Source: DATGIQ01 sp035295665
GTDB taxonomy: Bacteria; Planctomycetota; Planctomycetia; Gemmatales; Gemmataceae
Length of the DNA: 27,546 bases
Assembly (NCBI GenBank): GCA_035295665.1
Contig: DATGIQ010000426.1
Location: 1 to 27,546, forward strand
Direction of reading: 5' to 3'
The notes below the pieces were generated by a model. The model made no database searches. It was given only the letters and a program-made list of their open reading frames with translations, and was not told the origin of the DNA. The position numbers and the translations under genes were made by a program. The number at the start of each line of letters is the position of its first letter. Position 1 is the first letter of the stretch. This document shows, one piece after another, positions 1 to 8,300 of the stretch.

Positions 1-533
1 GCCAGCTGCGGCCCCGCATTCAGCCCCGGCGGCACCAACGTGGCCACGGCAGAGTAGCGGGCCTCGGCCAAGGACAGCCACGCGAACTCGACCGTGGTGC
101 CGTCCCGGAACCGCCAGCCAATGTTGAAGCGGAAACCGGGCTCATACGTTTCATGGTTGCCCCCCGCAACATCATCGGCGAACAGGGCAGGATTGCCACT
201 GCCGATGAAGCGGCCGACGGTGGGCGCGCCAGGGACAATAATGGGGGGCGCCGTCGGCGGTTGCAAGAGCGTGCCGTTCAAATCAGCGCTGATGCTCCCG
301 TCGAAATCGAGCAGACCCCGCAGGGCAATTTCCTGATGTTTGAGCGGGTTGGTCTGGCGGAAGAAGACGAACTCACCGCCCACGAACAATCCACCCTTTT
401 CCGGGCGATCGTGGTAGAGCGGCAAAGGAACCGCAGGATCTGCGGGCGGTACATCTTGGCCTCGCACCCCCGTCGGTGCCAACGCTACCCCCGCCGTCAG
501 CAGCAACACCAGCCAGCCGGTCCGTGTTCGCAT
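1..533 (-). CDS. Secreted protein, possibly an outer-membrane beta-barrel; 3' end beyond the window
   Basis: The frame stays open from an ATG at 533 to the window edge (177 codons visible), so the C-terminus is missing. A strong ribosome binding site, AGGAGGAGAT, lies at 541-550, seven bases before the ATG. Residues 1-26 form a signal peptide: basic MRTRTG, then a hydrophobic LVLLLTAGVALA core, with likely cleavage near VRGQ. The mature part contains 'GGLFVGGEFVFFRQTNP' and later 'FRFNIGWRFRDGTTVEFAW', alternating hydrophobic and polar residues as in amphipathic beta strands, with aromatic residues near strand ends. This fits the paralogous outer-membrane-like proteins common in Planctomycetes, but I do not recognise a named family. 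It lies 312 bases downstream of the MMPL gene on the same strand and has its own promoter-like sequence at 677-704, so it is probably transcribed separately. Confidence 0.75.
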   Translation of the reverse strand, partial: MRTRTGWLVLLLTAGVALAPTGVRGQDVPPADPAVPLPLYHDRPEKGGLFVGGEFVFFRQTNPLKHQEIALRGLLDFDGSISADLNGTLLQPPTAPPIIVPGAPTVGRFIGSGNPALFADDVAGGNHETYEPGFRFNIGWRFRDGTTVEFAWLSLAEARYSAVATLVPPGLNAGPQL

Positions 534-540
534 AAGCCCG

Positions 541-568
541 ATCTCCTCCTTGACGAAGGCGCTTCGTC
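541..568 (-). promoter_or_regulatory. Strong ribosome binding site with adjacent hairpin
   Basis: Read on the minus strand, GACGAA-GCGCC-TTCGTC (552-568) can form a perfect six-base-pair hairpin. It ends two bases before the Shine-Dalgarno run AGGAGGAGAT (541-550) of the gene starting at 533. The hairpin does not bury the ribosome binding site and might keep it exposed. A second possible stem pairs 580-585 with 611-616 further up the leader. The pairing is seen directly; a regulatory role is inference. Confidence 0.5.
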
Positions 569-676
569 CGCCTGCCAAACCTCTCTCCCCCGTGTGCGGA
601 CCTTTCCGCCGAGAGGGCGCGCAGTGCAGCCCGCTGATCTGTTCACCGGTAATCGGCAGTAAGAAAAAGGTAGCGG

Positions 677-704
677 ACTATAGCAACGCGCCAGACCAAG
701 TCAA
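677..704 (-). promoter_or_regulatory. Sigma-70 type promoter for the gene starting at 533
   Basis: On the minus strand a -35 box TTGACT (699-704) is followed by a 16-base spacer and a -10 box TATAGT (677-682). Each box matches the housekeeping consensus at five of six positions, the best match I found in the window. Transcription would start near 670 and leave a leader of roughly 135 bases before the ATG at 533. The rest of the 534-845 spacer holds no gene I can support; a weak stem at 580-616 lies within the leader. Confidence 0.6.
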
Positions 705-845
705 GAGCTTTTTTGCCATCAATGCAGGCATGTCCCATTCGGATTTGATAACGGAGCCAAGCGCTTGCCTTACGCAGCTTCGCCAATTAGCGCTGACCTC
801 TTCCAGAGCCCCCAAGGACACATGGGATGGAATCCGCACGGACGC

Positions 846-3410
846 TCAGCGATTTTTCTGGCTAAACACCCCGGGCCTCTGGGCATCATTGCCGCTCTCT
901 CCTTGTCCCAGCCGTCCTCCGGCGGGGAATGGAGAAGCTGTCCTTTCCGAAAACACCTGGGATCTTGGGGCCGAAGGAGTCCGTTTGGAGAAAGAGAATC
1001 GACCGCTATGGAGCAGGATGAGGAACGCCGGTACCAGAATCGGCCGGACGACAAACGTATCGAGCAAAACGCCAAACGCCAGGGCAAAGCCCAGTTCCTT
1101 CATCTCCGTCAGCGAGCCGGCCAGGAGCGACGAGAACGTGCCGGCCATGATCAATCCACAGCTGGAGATGATCGGCCCGGTTCGCGTCAGGGCCTCGGTG
1201 ATGCCGCGGATCGGCCCAAAGCGCTGTTGTTCCTCGCGGATTCGGGTCATCAGGAAGATGTTGTAATCCTCGCCCACCGCGATCAGAATCGTGAACAGGA
1301 AAATGGCAACCTTCCAGTCAATACCCGAGAAGCCATGTGGATTGAGGAGCCAAAAAAAGGCGAAGGCCAACCCCAAGGTGGCGTAATAGCTCAGGAGCAC
1401 GCTGGCGATGAGATACAGCGAAACAGCGAGTTGCCGTAAGAGCAGGACCAAGACCACAAATACACTCGCCAGGACCAAGAGTTCGATGCGGACGCGATCG
1501 CGCTCGATGACGGCGTTCAGGTCGCGAATGCTGGCCGCCGGCCCCAGGAAGTAAAGCTGTGAATCAGTCTGAAGGTCCCGTGGAAGAGATGTTGAGACAA
1601 TCTGCTCCACTTTTTCCAGCTCCGTCACCGAGCGCCGGGAGAACGGGTCGCTCTCAAAGATCAATTCGAGCCGGGTCCCGATCTTGGCGCGCTCACCAAA
1701 ATCCGTGACATAGCGGTCGAGCGATTCTTGCCGCACCGCCCGCTGAACCGCTTCGCGGGGCATGTCGAGGCCGGTGAAGGCATGGGCTGCTGCCGAGGTG
1801 ATTCCCAGCGGTGCTGTCAGGCTGCGGAGATCGGCAAGTCCTAGCTCATCCTTGCGATCCTCCAGCCGTTTCGTCAATTCCTCAACCAGTGCCCGGCCTT
1901 TTGGGTTACGGAAATCGGCATTCGGATTGACTAACAATACGGTGGTGGGCCCCATCAATCCGGCCGGGAAGTGTTCTTGGAGCGCCGCGGTCCCCACGAC
2001 GCTCGGAGCATCGGCCGGCAAGTTGCCGATGAAGTCGTAACTCAGATGATTGTAAAGCAGAATGGCAACCACCGCGAACGGCACCATGGGGGCAATGCTT
2101 GCCAACCAAGTCGTGCCCGGCCTACGGAGCAAGATCCGCGCGGTATGTTCCCACAGATGGTGGAAGGCACTGCCTTGGGCCAGGCTTCTCCACCCACCGG
2201 CCGGCGGCGGTGCGGTGAGTTCCTCATTGCTCGCGGGGAGCTTCTGTTTCTGTGGCCAAAATGCCCACCGGCCGGTCAAACGTAACAAGGCGGAGCTAAA
2301 GGTGAGGGTGGCGCACAAGACGAGAAACAGGCTGAGCGGAATTGCGATGCCTGCCTCATGAAACTTGCCGAACTCGGCAAACGTCATCATTCCGATGCCG
2401 CACATGACCGTGGCAGCGCTGGCCACCAGGGCCGACCCCACGCTGCCAATCGCCAACGCCACTGCATCCCGACGGCTGGCTCCCCGATCGAGCTCTTCCT
2501 TGTAGCGTGCCGTCAGGAACAGGCAATAATCGACCCCGGCACCATATGCCAGGATGGTGATGTAAATCTGCATCCCCTGGAAAAGCGTGACATAACCGGC
2601 TTGGCTGAGCAATGCGAGGATGTTCAGCGAAATCTGCACTCCCAAATACACGGTAGCTAAAGGAATCAATGCCAACAGCGGTGCCCGGTAAATGATGACC
2701 AACAGGGCCACGACCAAAATCACGGTCAGCATCTCGGTATCCTGGGCACTCCGCAGCTCGGCCAGGGTGTGATCGCGGCCAATCACGGCACTGCCGGTCA
2801 TGGAAATCTCCAGGCCGGCCGGGACTTTTCCCTGATGCTGGAGATGACGAACCAGGCCACTGATTTTGTCGATGATGGACCAGTTGCGGTTGGAAAGGAA
2901 CTCGGTGGTCAAGTCGATCACCACGAGCAGTGCCTTGCCGTCGGCACTGACCAGCAAGGCCCCGGTCCCTGGAGCATTCGGCGTCCGGATGCGTTCGATG
3001 ATCGATCTGGGCCGACTTGACTCCGGAGCAAAATCATCGGGGAGGTCAGGCCCTTCCAGGGGAGCGAGCTCCGAAGCCAGTCCTCCTTCTTCCTTGGCGA
3101 TCTGCCGCAATCCCGGTTCGAGCAAGTCCTCGATGAACTTCTTATCTTGGTCGAGATTGCCCGACCCCGCCGACTCGCGGTGCAGAACCAGAACGATGTT
3201 GCTGCCGGCCTGTTCGTCGGGAAAGGCCTTCTTGAGCAGTTCCTCACTCTGCCGGCTTGGGGCACTGGCAGGAAGGAAAGCAAATTCCTTGTCCTGAGCT
3301 ACCTCATTCCACGGGGGGGCGGCCAGCTTGGTTCCAACGAGCAGACCGACCCAGGCCACAAGAAGGATGGGCCAGGTCCGAGCAACGAATTTACCAAGGA
3401 CTGGGAACAT
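846..3410 (-). CDS. MMPL/RND-family membrane transporter
   Basis: The 854-residue protein has the two-fold RND layout of the MMPL branch. There is an N-terminal membrane helix (about 11-30), a periplasmic domain (about 35-215), a helix bundle (about 225-380), then a second helix (about 434-453), second periplasmic domain (455-635) and second bundle (640-810). The paired Asp-Tyr motifs expected in helices 4 and 10 are present: GAGVDYCLFL (Asp294-Tyr295) and VGEDYNIFL (Asp715-Tyr716). In the family these sit in the proton relay. MMPL proteins export lipids or other hydrophobic compounds using the proton gradient; the substrate here is unknown. The gene begins 66 bases after the PhnD-like gene on the same strand, so co-transcription is likely. 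No clear ribosome binding site precedes the ATG. The last ~45 residues, after the final helix, are polar and low-complexity, unusual for the family. Confidence 0.9.
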   Translation of the reverse strand: MFPVLGKFVARTWPILLVAWVGLLVGTKLAAPPWNEVAQDKEFAFLPASAPSRQSEELLKKAFPDEQAGSNIVLVLHRESAGSGNLDQDKKFIEDLLEPGLRQIAKEEGGLASELAPLEGPDLPDDFAPESSRPRSIIERIRTPNAPGTGALLVSADGKALLVVIDLTTEFLSNRNWSIIDKISGLVRHLQHQGKVPAGLEISMTGSAVIGRDHTLAELRSAQDTEMLTVILVVALLVIIYRAPLLALIPLATVYLGVQISLNILALLSQAGYVTLFQGMQIYITILAYGAGVDYCLFLTARYKEELDRGASRRDAVALAIGSVGSALVASAATVMCGIGMMTFAEFGKFHEAGIAIPLSLFLVLCATLTFSSALLRLTGRWAFWPQKQKLPASNEELTAPPPAGGWRSLAQGSAFHHLWEHTARILLRRPGTTWLASIAPMVPFAVVAILLYNHLSYDFIGNLPADAPSVVGTAALQEHFPAGLMGPTTVLLVNPNADFRNPKGRALVEELTKRLEDRKDELGLADLRSLTAPLGITSAAAHAFTGLDMPREAVQRAVRQESLDRYVTDFGERAKIGTRLELIFESDPFSRRSVTELEKVEQIVSTSLPRDLQTDSQLYFLGPAASIRDLNAVIERDRVRIELLVLASVFVVLVLLLRQLAVSLYLIASVLLSYYATLGLAFAFFWLLNPHGFSGIDWKVAIFLFTILIAVGEDYNIFLMTRIREEQQRFGPIRGITEALTRTGPIISSCGLIMAGTFSSLLAGSLTEMKELGFALAFGVLLDTFVVRPILVPAFLILLHSGRFSFSKRTPSAPRSQVFSERTASPFPAGGRLGQGESGNDAQRPGVFSQKNR

Positions 3411-3476
3411 AGGACACGTGTCTCTCGATTCCCTGTTGTTCGCGCCGAGTCCGCTTGCGACGGCATCGTGCCGGTG

Positions 3477-4379
3477 TCATTGCGTTGCCTTCTTGGGCGG
3501 CGGATAAGCCTTCCGCGTTTCCGCCAACACCTTGCTGAAGTCGCTGGGCGCCACTTCGAATCCCGTCAACTTGAACAGGTTGAGAAGCCGTTGACCCTTT
3601 TCCTTGTTGTTGGCGGTCAGGAGGCCTTCCTGAAAACGCTGCCGGGTCTGCGGATCCACGACCTCATCGTAGTAGGCCACCAGCGGCGGAGGGAACGCTT
3701 GCGAGTGAGCCAATTCTCGAAGTCGAGCGAATCGGCCCGGCTTCCGCCGCCGGTAGGCTTCCAGGCCGACTCGATCTACCACGGCCGCCTGAACGACTCC
3801 ATCGACCACGTCATCCAATGCATCCTCGATGTTGTCGGGCGTGGCGATCTTCGAAAAGAACGCATTGAGCGGCTTGCCATTGCTCTGGCTGAGACGCTCG
3901 ATATACAGCCGCAGGTGCGCTTGCCCAATCTGCGGTAGGGAGATGGTCTGGCCTTGGAGGGCGTTGAAATCAGCGATCTTGCTATCGCGGCGGATCATGA
4001 GGTAGGCGTAACGGTAGTGGTAGACGTCCACCGCCAAGGCCAACGGCTGAAGCTTCGCATTCTCGGCTTGCACCCAGGCAAATTCATAGCCCTGGAAGAC
4101 CCCGAGGTGCAGTTGGCCGTTCACCAGTTTGTGGAGGAGCTCCTCGTAATCTTTTTGCTGAATGATTTCGTTATCGAAGCCAGTCTCGGTTTTGATGAAG
4201 CTCTTAAGTGCATCCAGCGCGGTTTCTTCCTTGGTGCCGGAAGCGTTTAGCGCCAACGAACCACTCGTGCCGATCCGAAGCACGTCTATTTTCTTGGCTG
4301 GCTGTCCCTGAATCCCTTCCGTGAGCACGAACACTGCGAGCACGCAGGTCAGGCTCATCCTTCTTGGGAACCGGATCAT
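3477..4379 (-). CDS. PhnD-like phosphate/phosphonate-type ABC substrate-binding protein
   Basis: The 300-residue protein starts with a signal peptide (about 1-26, MIRFPRRMSLTCVLAVFVLTEG, cleavage near GIQGQ). The mature part has the type 2 periplasmic binding fold of the PhnD-like group: an early strand 'VLRIGTSGSLA', then 'LHLGVFQGYEFAWVQ' (about 90-105), a hinge-like 'YRYAYLMIRRDSKI' and 'LQGQTISLPQIGQAHLRLYIE'. In a classical system it would bind a small anion in the periplasm and deliver it to an ABC permease. No permease or ATPase gene is nearby; the downstream neighbour is an MMPL transporter, so it may be an orphan binding or sensory protein. AAGGAG lies about eight bases before the ATG at 4379, which fixes the start. 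Substrate unknown; the family call is fairly secure. Confidence 0.82.
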   Translation of the reverse strand: MIRFPRRMSLTCVLAVFVLTEGIQGQPAKKIDVLRIGTSGSLALNASGTKEETALDALKSFIKTETGFDNEIIQQKDYEELLHKLVNGQLHLGVFQGYEFAWVQAENAKLQPLALAVDVYHYRYAYLMIRRDSKIADFNALQGQTISLPQIGQAHLRLYIERLSQSNGKPLNAFFSKIATPDNIEDALDDVVDGVVQAAVVDRVGLEAYRRRKPGRFARLRELAHSQAFPPPLVAYYDEVVDPQTRQRFQEGLLTANNKEKGQRLLNLFKLTGFEVAPSDFSKVLAETRKAYPPPKKATQ

Positions 4380-5065
4380 TGACGTTTCTCCTTGGTTTAG
4401 CCGATGTTCGCCAATCCATTACTGCAATCCCTGTTGCGCGGCTGGCTGCTCGGGGCAAGGTTCCCGCGCAGACTCATGAATGCGTTCTTAAGGCCAACGG
4501 GAGCAAATCATAAGCCAACCGACCTGTCCCTTCTCAGGAATCTCGAGCGTGCACTCACCATGCCCAAGGGCATCCGATTGCACAACCTCTTCCGGACCCC
4601 GATATTGTATAATGGATTCGGTTTCGCGAAGGCATAACGGATTGCCACATCCGTGACACGATGCACGTGCGGAAGCTCCGGAGAGCGACAAAGAGACCGT
4701 TCGAATCGGGTTGCCGCCGCCTTGGGCGGCTTCTAGCATAACCAGTGTTCGGAACAATCCGGCCGCGAATCGACTTGGAATAGAGAGTTCAGAACCCTCC
4801 CGGCTGCACACGCCGGCCCATTCGCAAACGTGGTCTCCGCATGGGCAGCTCGGTGGCAAATCCACCAAGGATCCCGGTTCCCCATTACCGTACGAGGTGC
4901 GCGCTTGGACTGGATTGCGGCTCGGTGCCGTCAGGATACAGATTATTTGGCCACTCTTGCGACCAAATCCTGATCTACCTACACCGCCGGGCGGAGCCGA
5001 TGCCGCAAGGCCAACGGTCTTCGGCCACGATTCCCAGTTTTCCGGTGCATGGCCTCGACTTTTTA

Positions 5066-5094
5066 TTGCATCGTGCTTGTGGCTCGGGTACAGT
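5066..5094 (+). promoter_or_regulatory. Possible promoter for the surface-protein gene
   Basis: TTGCAT (5066-5071) and TACAGT (5089-5094) are separated by exactly 17 bases and match the housekeeping -35 and -10 boxes at four positions each. A start near 5101 would give a leader of about 200 bases before the ATG at 5304. The match is partial, and other sequences in the spacer could serve. Confidence 0.35.
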
Positions 5095-5155
5095 CGGATG
5101 AACTGTTGTTTGGTGCCCCGTTCATCGAATTCGGACCAACAGTTCCCACAACTGG

Positions 5156-5302
5156 ATGAATGCTCGTAGCGGCATGGGCATGGAACCCGCAATGCCCGCC
5201 CGGCGCCGATTTTCGCTGAGCGCGCATCGCTCGCTGATCCACGGATGGGAACGATTCCGCATTGCTTTGGATTACCGTGTGAAGCGTAACGGAGGATTTT
5301 GA
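5156..5302 (+). CDS. Possible short leader ORF (up to 48 residues) abutting the surface-protein gene
   Basis: An open frame starts at ATG 5156, with further in-frame ATGs at 5174, 5180 and 5192. It ends in TGA at 5300-5302, one base before the ATG of the large surface protein at 5304. The peptide is basic (for example MPARRRFSLSAHRSL) and matches nothing I know. No good ribosome binding site precedes any of its starts. The GGAGG of the downstream gene (5291-5295) lies inside its last codons, so translating it could affect initiation downstream. It may equally be chance. Confidence 0.2.
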   Translation: MNARSGMGMEPAMPARRRFSLSAHRSLIHGWERFRIALDYRVKRNGGF

Positions 5303-5303
5303 G

Positions 5304-8300
5304 ATGTATCTGTTCTGGCGCCGGTGGCTGAATCGACGAGTCTTGTCCTCCAAACAACGGGTCGGCAAGCGGTCCCGCCCGCGATGCTACCGACCCCGTA
5401 TTGAGCGGTTCGAAGACCGCGTTGTCTTGTCGACGATCCACTGGATCAATCCGAACAGCGGCAACTGGGAGGTGGGCAGCAATTGGAGCGGCGGCGCTGT
5501 ACCAGGTCCAGGAGATGACGTGATCATCGATGTGCCTGGCAACATCACCGTCACGCACGGCAGCGGCAAGGACTCGGTCCAAAGCCTGACCAGCCAGCAA
5601 AACCTGGCCTTGACGGATGGCTCCTCCCTGACCGTTACGGGCGCTTTCTCGGAGAGCGCCAATCATCTGCTGGACGCTGATCAGGCGTCGACATTGCTAG
5701 CCAACGGCACCAGCACGATCAATGGGGCAAGCTTGTATGCCGCCAATGGCAGCACGATCAGCCTGCCCGGTGCAACGAGCTACGATGCCTTGGGAGCGGG
5801 CTTCAGCCCTACCCTCCAAGCTTCCGGGGCTGGTAGCCGGTTGGATCTGTCACATGTGACCACGTGGAGGGGAGCTGGGGATTCGGGCAATGGCAACCGC
5901 ATTTATGTGCAAGCCTTGGGTGGCGGAGTGGTCGATCTATCGCAGCTCCCGCAGATTGCTGTGGGCAATACGTGGTTTCAAGCCTACGATGGCGGGCAGA
6001 TCTCCCTGACGCAGTTGACCAACTTTACCGGCGCCCTGCCTGGTGGCTACAACGTCCTCGATGTCCGCCGTGGTGGGTCAGCCATCATGGCCCCGAATCT
6101 CACCAGCCTGACCAATGTAGACCTCGACCTCGGCGGCAATGCGACATTGCCGGTGGCCGGCTTGAGCAGCTTCAACCATGGCAACCTGTATGCGTTCAAC
6201 GATGGCAACATCGGCGGCGTACTTGCTTTGCCGCTCACCACCATAGATTTGGCCAGCAGCAACTTCAGTCCCACGTTCCAAGCTTCCGGGGTTGGTAGCC
6301 GGTTGGATCTATCGCATGTGACCACGTGGAGGGGAGCTGGGGATTCGGGCAATGGCAACCGCATTTATGTGCAAGCCTTGGGTGGTGGAGTGGTGGATCT
6401 ATCGCAGCTGCCGCAGATTGCTGTGGGCAATACGTGGTTCCAAGCCTACGATGGCGGGCAGATCTCCCTGACGCAGTTGACCAACTTTACCGGCGCCCTG
6501 CCCGGCGGCTACAACATTCTCGATGTCCGCCGCGGTGGGGCAATCAGCCTGAGCAGCGGTACGACTGGCGTCTCCAACGTGATTGTCTCGGTGGATCCGA
6601 CAAGCACCATCACGGCCGGTACGCTGCACCTTGCCAGCGCCAGCCTACTCACCGGCTCCGGCACGATCACTGCCAACGTGATCAACGATGCCGAGGTTCA
6701 ACCCGATCTCGCCACGGATACGCTCGTGGTCACCGGAGATTACACGCAGAACCCGGCAGGCACCGTGACGCACATGGGGACCCTCACCGTCGACGGTTTG
6801 TTCACCTGGGCGGGCGGCACCATCACAGGGAGCGGCACAGTCAACGCCTCCGGCGGCCTGAGCATCAGCGGAGACAGCAACAAGACACTCGATGGCCGGA
6901 CGCTGAACGATAGCGGCTCCGGCACGTGGACCGGGACCGGCAACCTGATTATCGGCGATGGAGCGATCCTCTACCTGTTCAACGCTGCCGCCCTTGACAT
7001 CCAGAATGATCAAACCATCACCAACACGCTCGGCGGATCCGCAACGGTCGACAACACCGGTTTGCTCCGGAAGTCGGGCGGTACGGGCACAACCACGATC
7101 GGGGTTCCATTTACCAACACCGGCACCGTGCAGGTAGTGAACGGGACACTTCGCCTTACGGGCCCCTTCAGTAATTTCTCCGGGTCGACGTTGACCGGCG
7201 GCGTTTACTTGATCGGCGGCACGTTCCAGTTCCCCGGGGCGGCGATTACCACGAACCTCGCCACGATTTTGCTTAATGGCCCGTCAGCGCAAATTGTCGA
7301 TGCATCCGGCAACGACGCTCTCGTCAACTTCACCAGCAATGGCGGCAACTTCACGATTGAGAATAGCCGGAATTTTACGAGTGCGGGCTTCAACGATTCG
7401 GGCAGCTTGACGATTGGTCCCGGCAGCACCTTCACCGTGAACGGAACGTATACGGAAACCGGCACACTTTCCGTCCAGCTCGGCGGAACCATGACCGTGG
7501 CCGGCTCCTTCAGCGACTTCTCCGGCGGCACACTGGCTGGAGGCACGTATCTGATCGGCGGTACGTTCCAGTTCCCGGGGGCCAACATCGTCAGCAACGA
7601 TGCCAACCTCGTGCTCACCGGTCCAGCCTCCCAAATTGTGGACCAAGCAAACAACGACGCCCTGGCCAACTTCGCTGGAATCGATGCCACAGGCAGCTTC
7701 ACGATCCAGAATGGCCGCAACTTCACCACGGCCGGGGCTTTCAGCAACGCGGGCAGCCTGATCATCGGTCTCGGCAGCACGCTGACCGTAACCGGAGCGT
7801 TCACCCAAACCGGCACCTTGAGCATTCAGGATTTAGGCATTCTCGACCTGCTCGGCGGCGGATCGGCCAACGCCAGTCTTACCAGTGCCGGTACGCTGGT
7901 CATCGACGCCGGCAGCATGTTTACGCTGACCTTGCCGGTGACGTTGACCGGAACCGTGAACGTTCAGCCGGGAGCAACGCTCAGCCTTCCCGGTGATAGC
8001 ACCAACCAAGGCAGCTTGTACGTCTTGGGTGTTGTCACGGTCATCGGCGACTTCAGCAATAACGGCAGTGTCCAGCTTCTCGCGGGCGGCACCTTCACCG
8101 TCATTGGAGCCTATACGCAGAACGGTGGCAGCACCAGCCTGAGCAATGCTACGTTGTCTGCCACGGGCTTGGTCAATTTAGCCGGAGGCGTCCTGTCCGG
8201 CTCAGGGACGATCAACGCCAGCGTCCTGAATGCTGCCCTGATTGAATTGGGAAGCGGTGACGCCGCGGGCCTGTTGACCATCACGGGCGACTACACGCAA

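Larger units (their letters stand above)
4380..5303. other. Intergenic region without a convincing gene (0.9 kb)
   Basis: This spacer separates the divergent PhnD-like gene and the surface-protein gene. The frames open here (for example 4711-5169 on plus and 4488-5666 on minus) have no recognisable domain, no good ribosome binding site and composition unlike the neighbours. A TATAAT-like sequence occurs near 4609, but without a well-spaced -35. A better promoter candidate is at 5066-5094, and a short basic ORF occupies 5156-5302. A tRNA T-loop-like string near 4698 does not fit a tRNA fold. Confidence 0.5.

Noticed and set aside
4690..4720. tRNA T-loop-like string GTTCGAATC
   Set aside because: The flanking bases form only a poor T stem, and no acceptor or anticodon arm can be found at the right distances.
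4711..5169. Plus-strand ORF of 152 codons in the long spacer
   Set aside because: No ribosome site, no family resemblance and irregular composition; probably chance.
4488..5666. Long minus-strand ORF with cysteine clusters
   Set aside because: Its only early start lies within the plus-strand surface-protein gene, it has no ribosome binding site and no recognisable domain. I kept it only as a low-interest finding.
5816..6539. CRISPR or transposon reading of the direct repeats
   Set aside because: Only two long copies, both in frame within one coding region, with no spacer pattern, inverted ends or transposase.
7205..7825. Minus-strand ORF opposite the surface-protein repeats
   Set aside because: Repetitive antisense translation of the beta-strand repeats, with no independent support.
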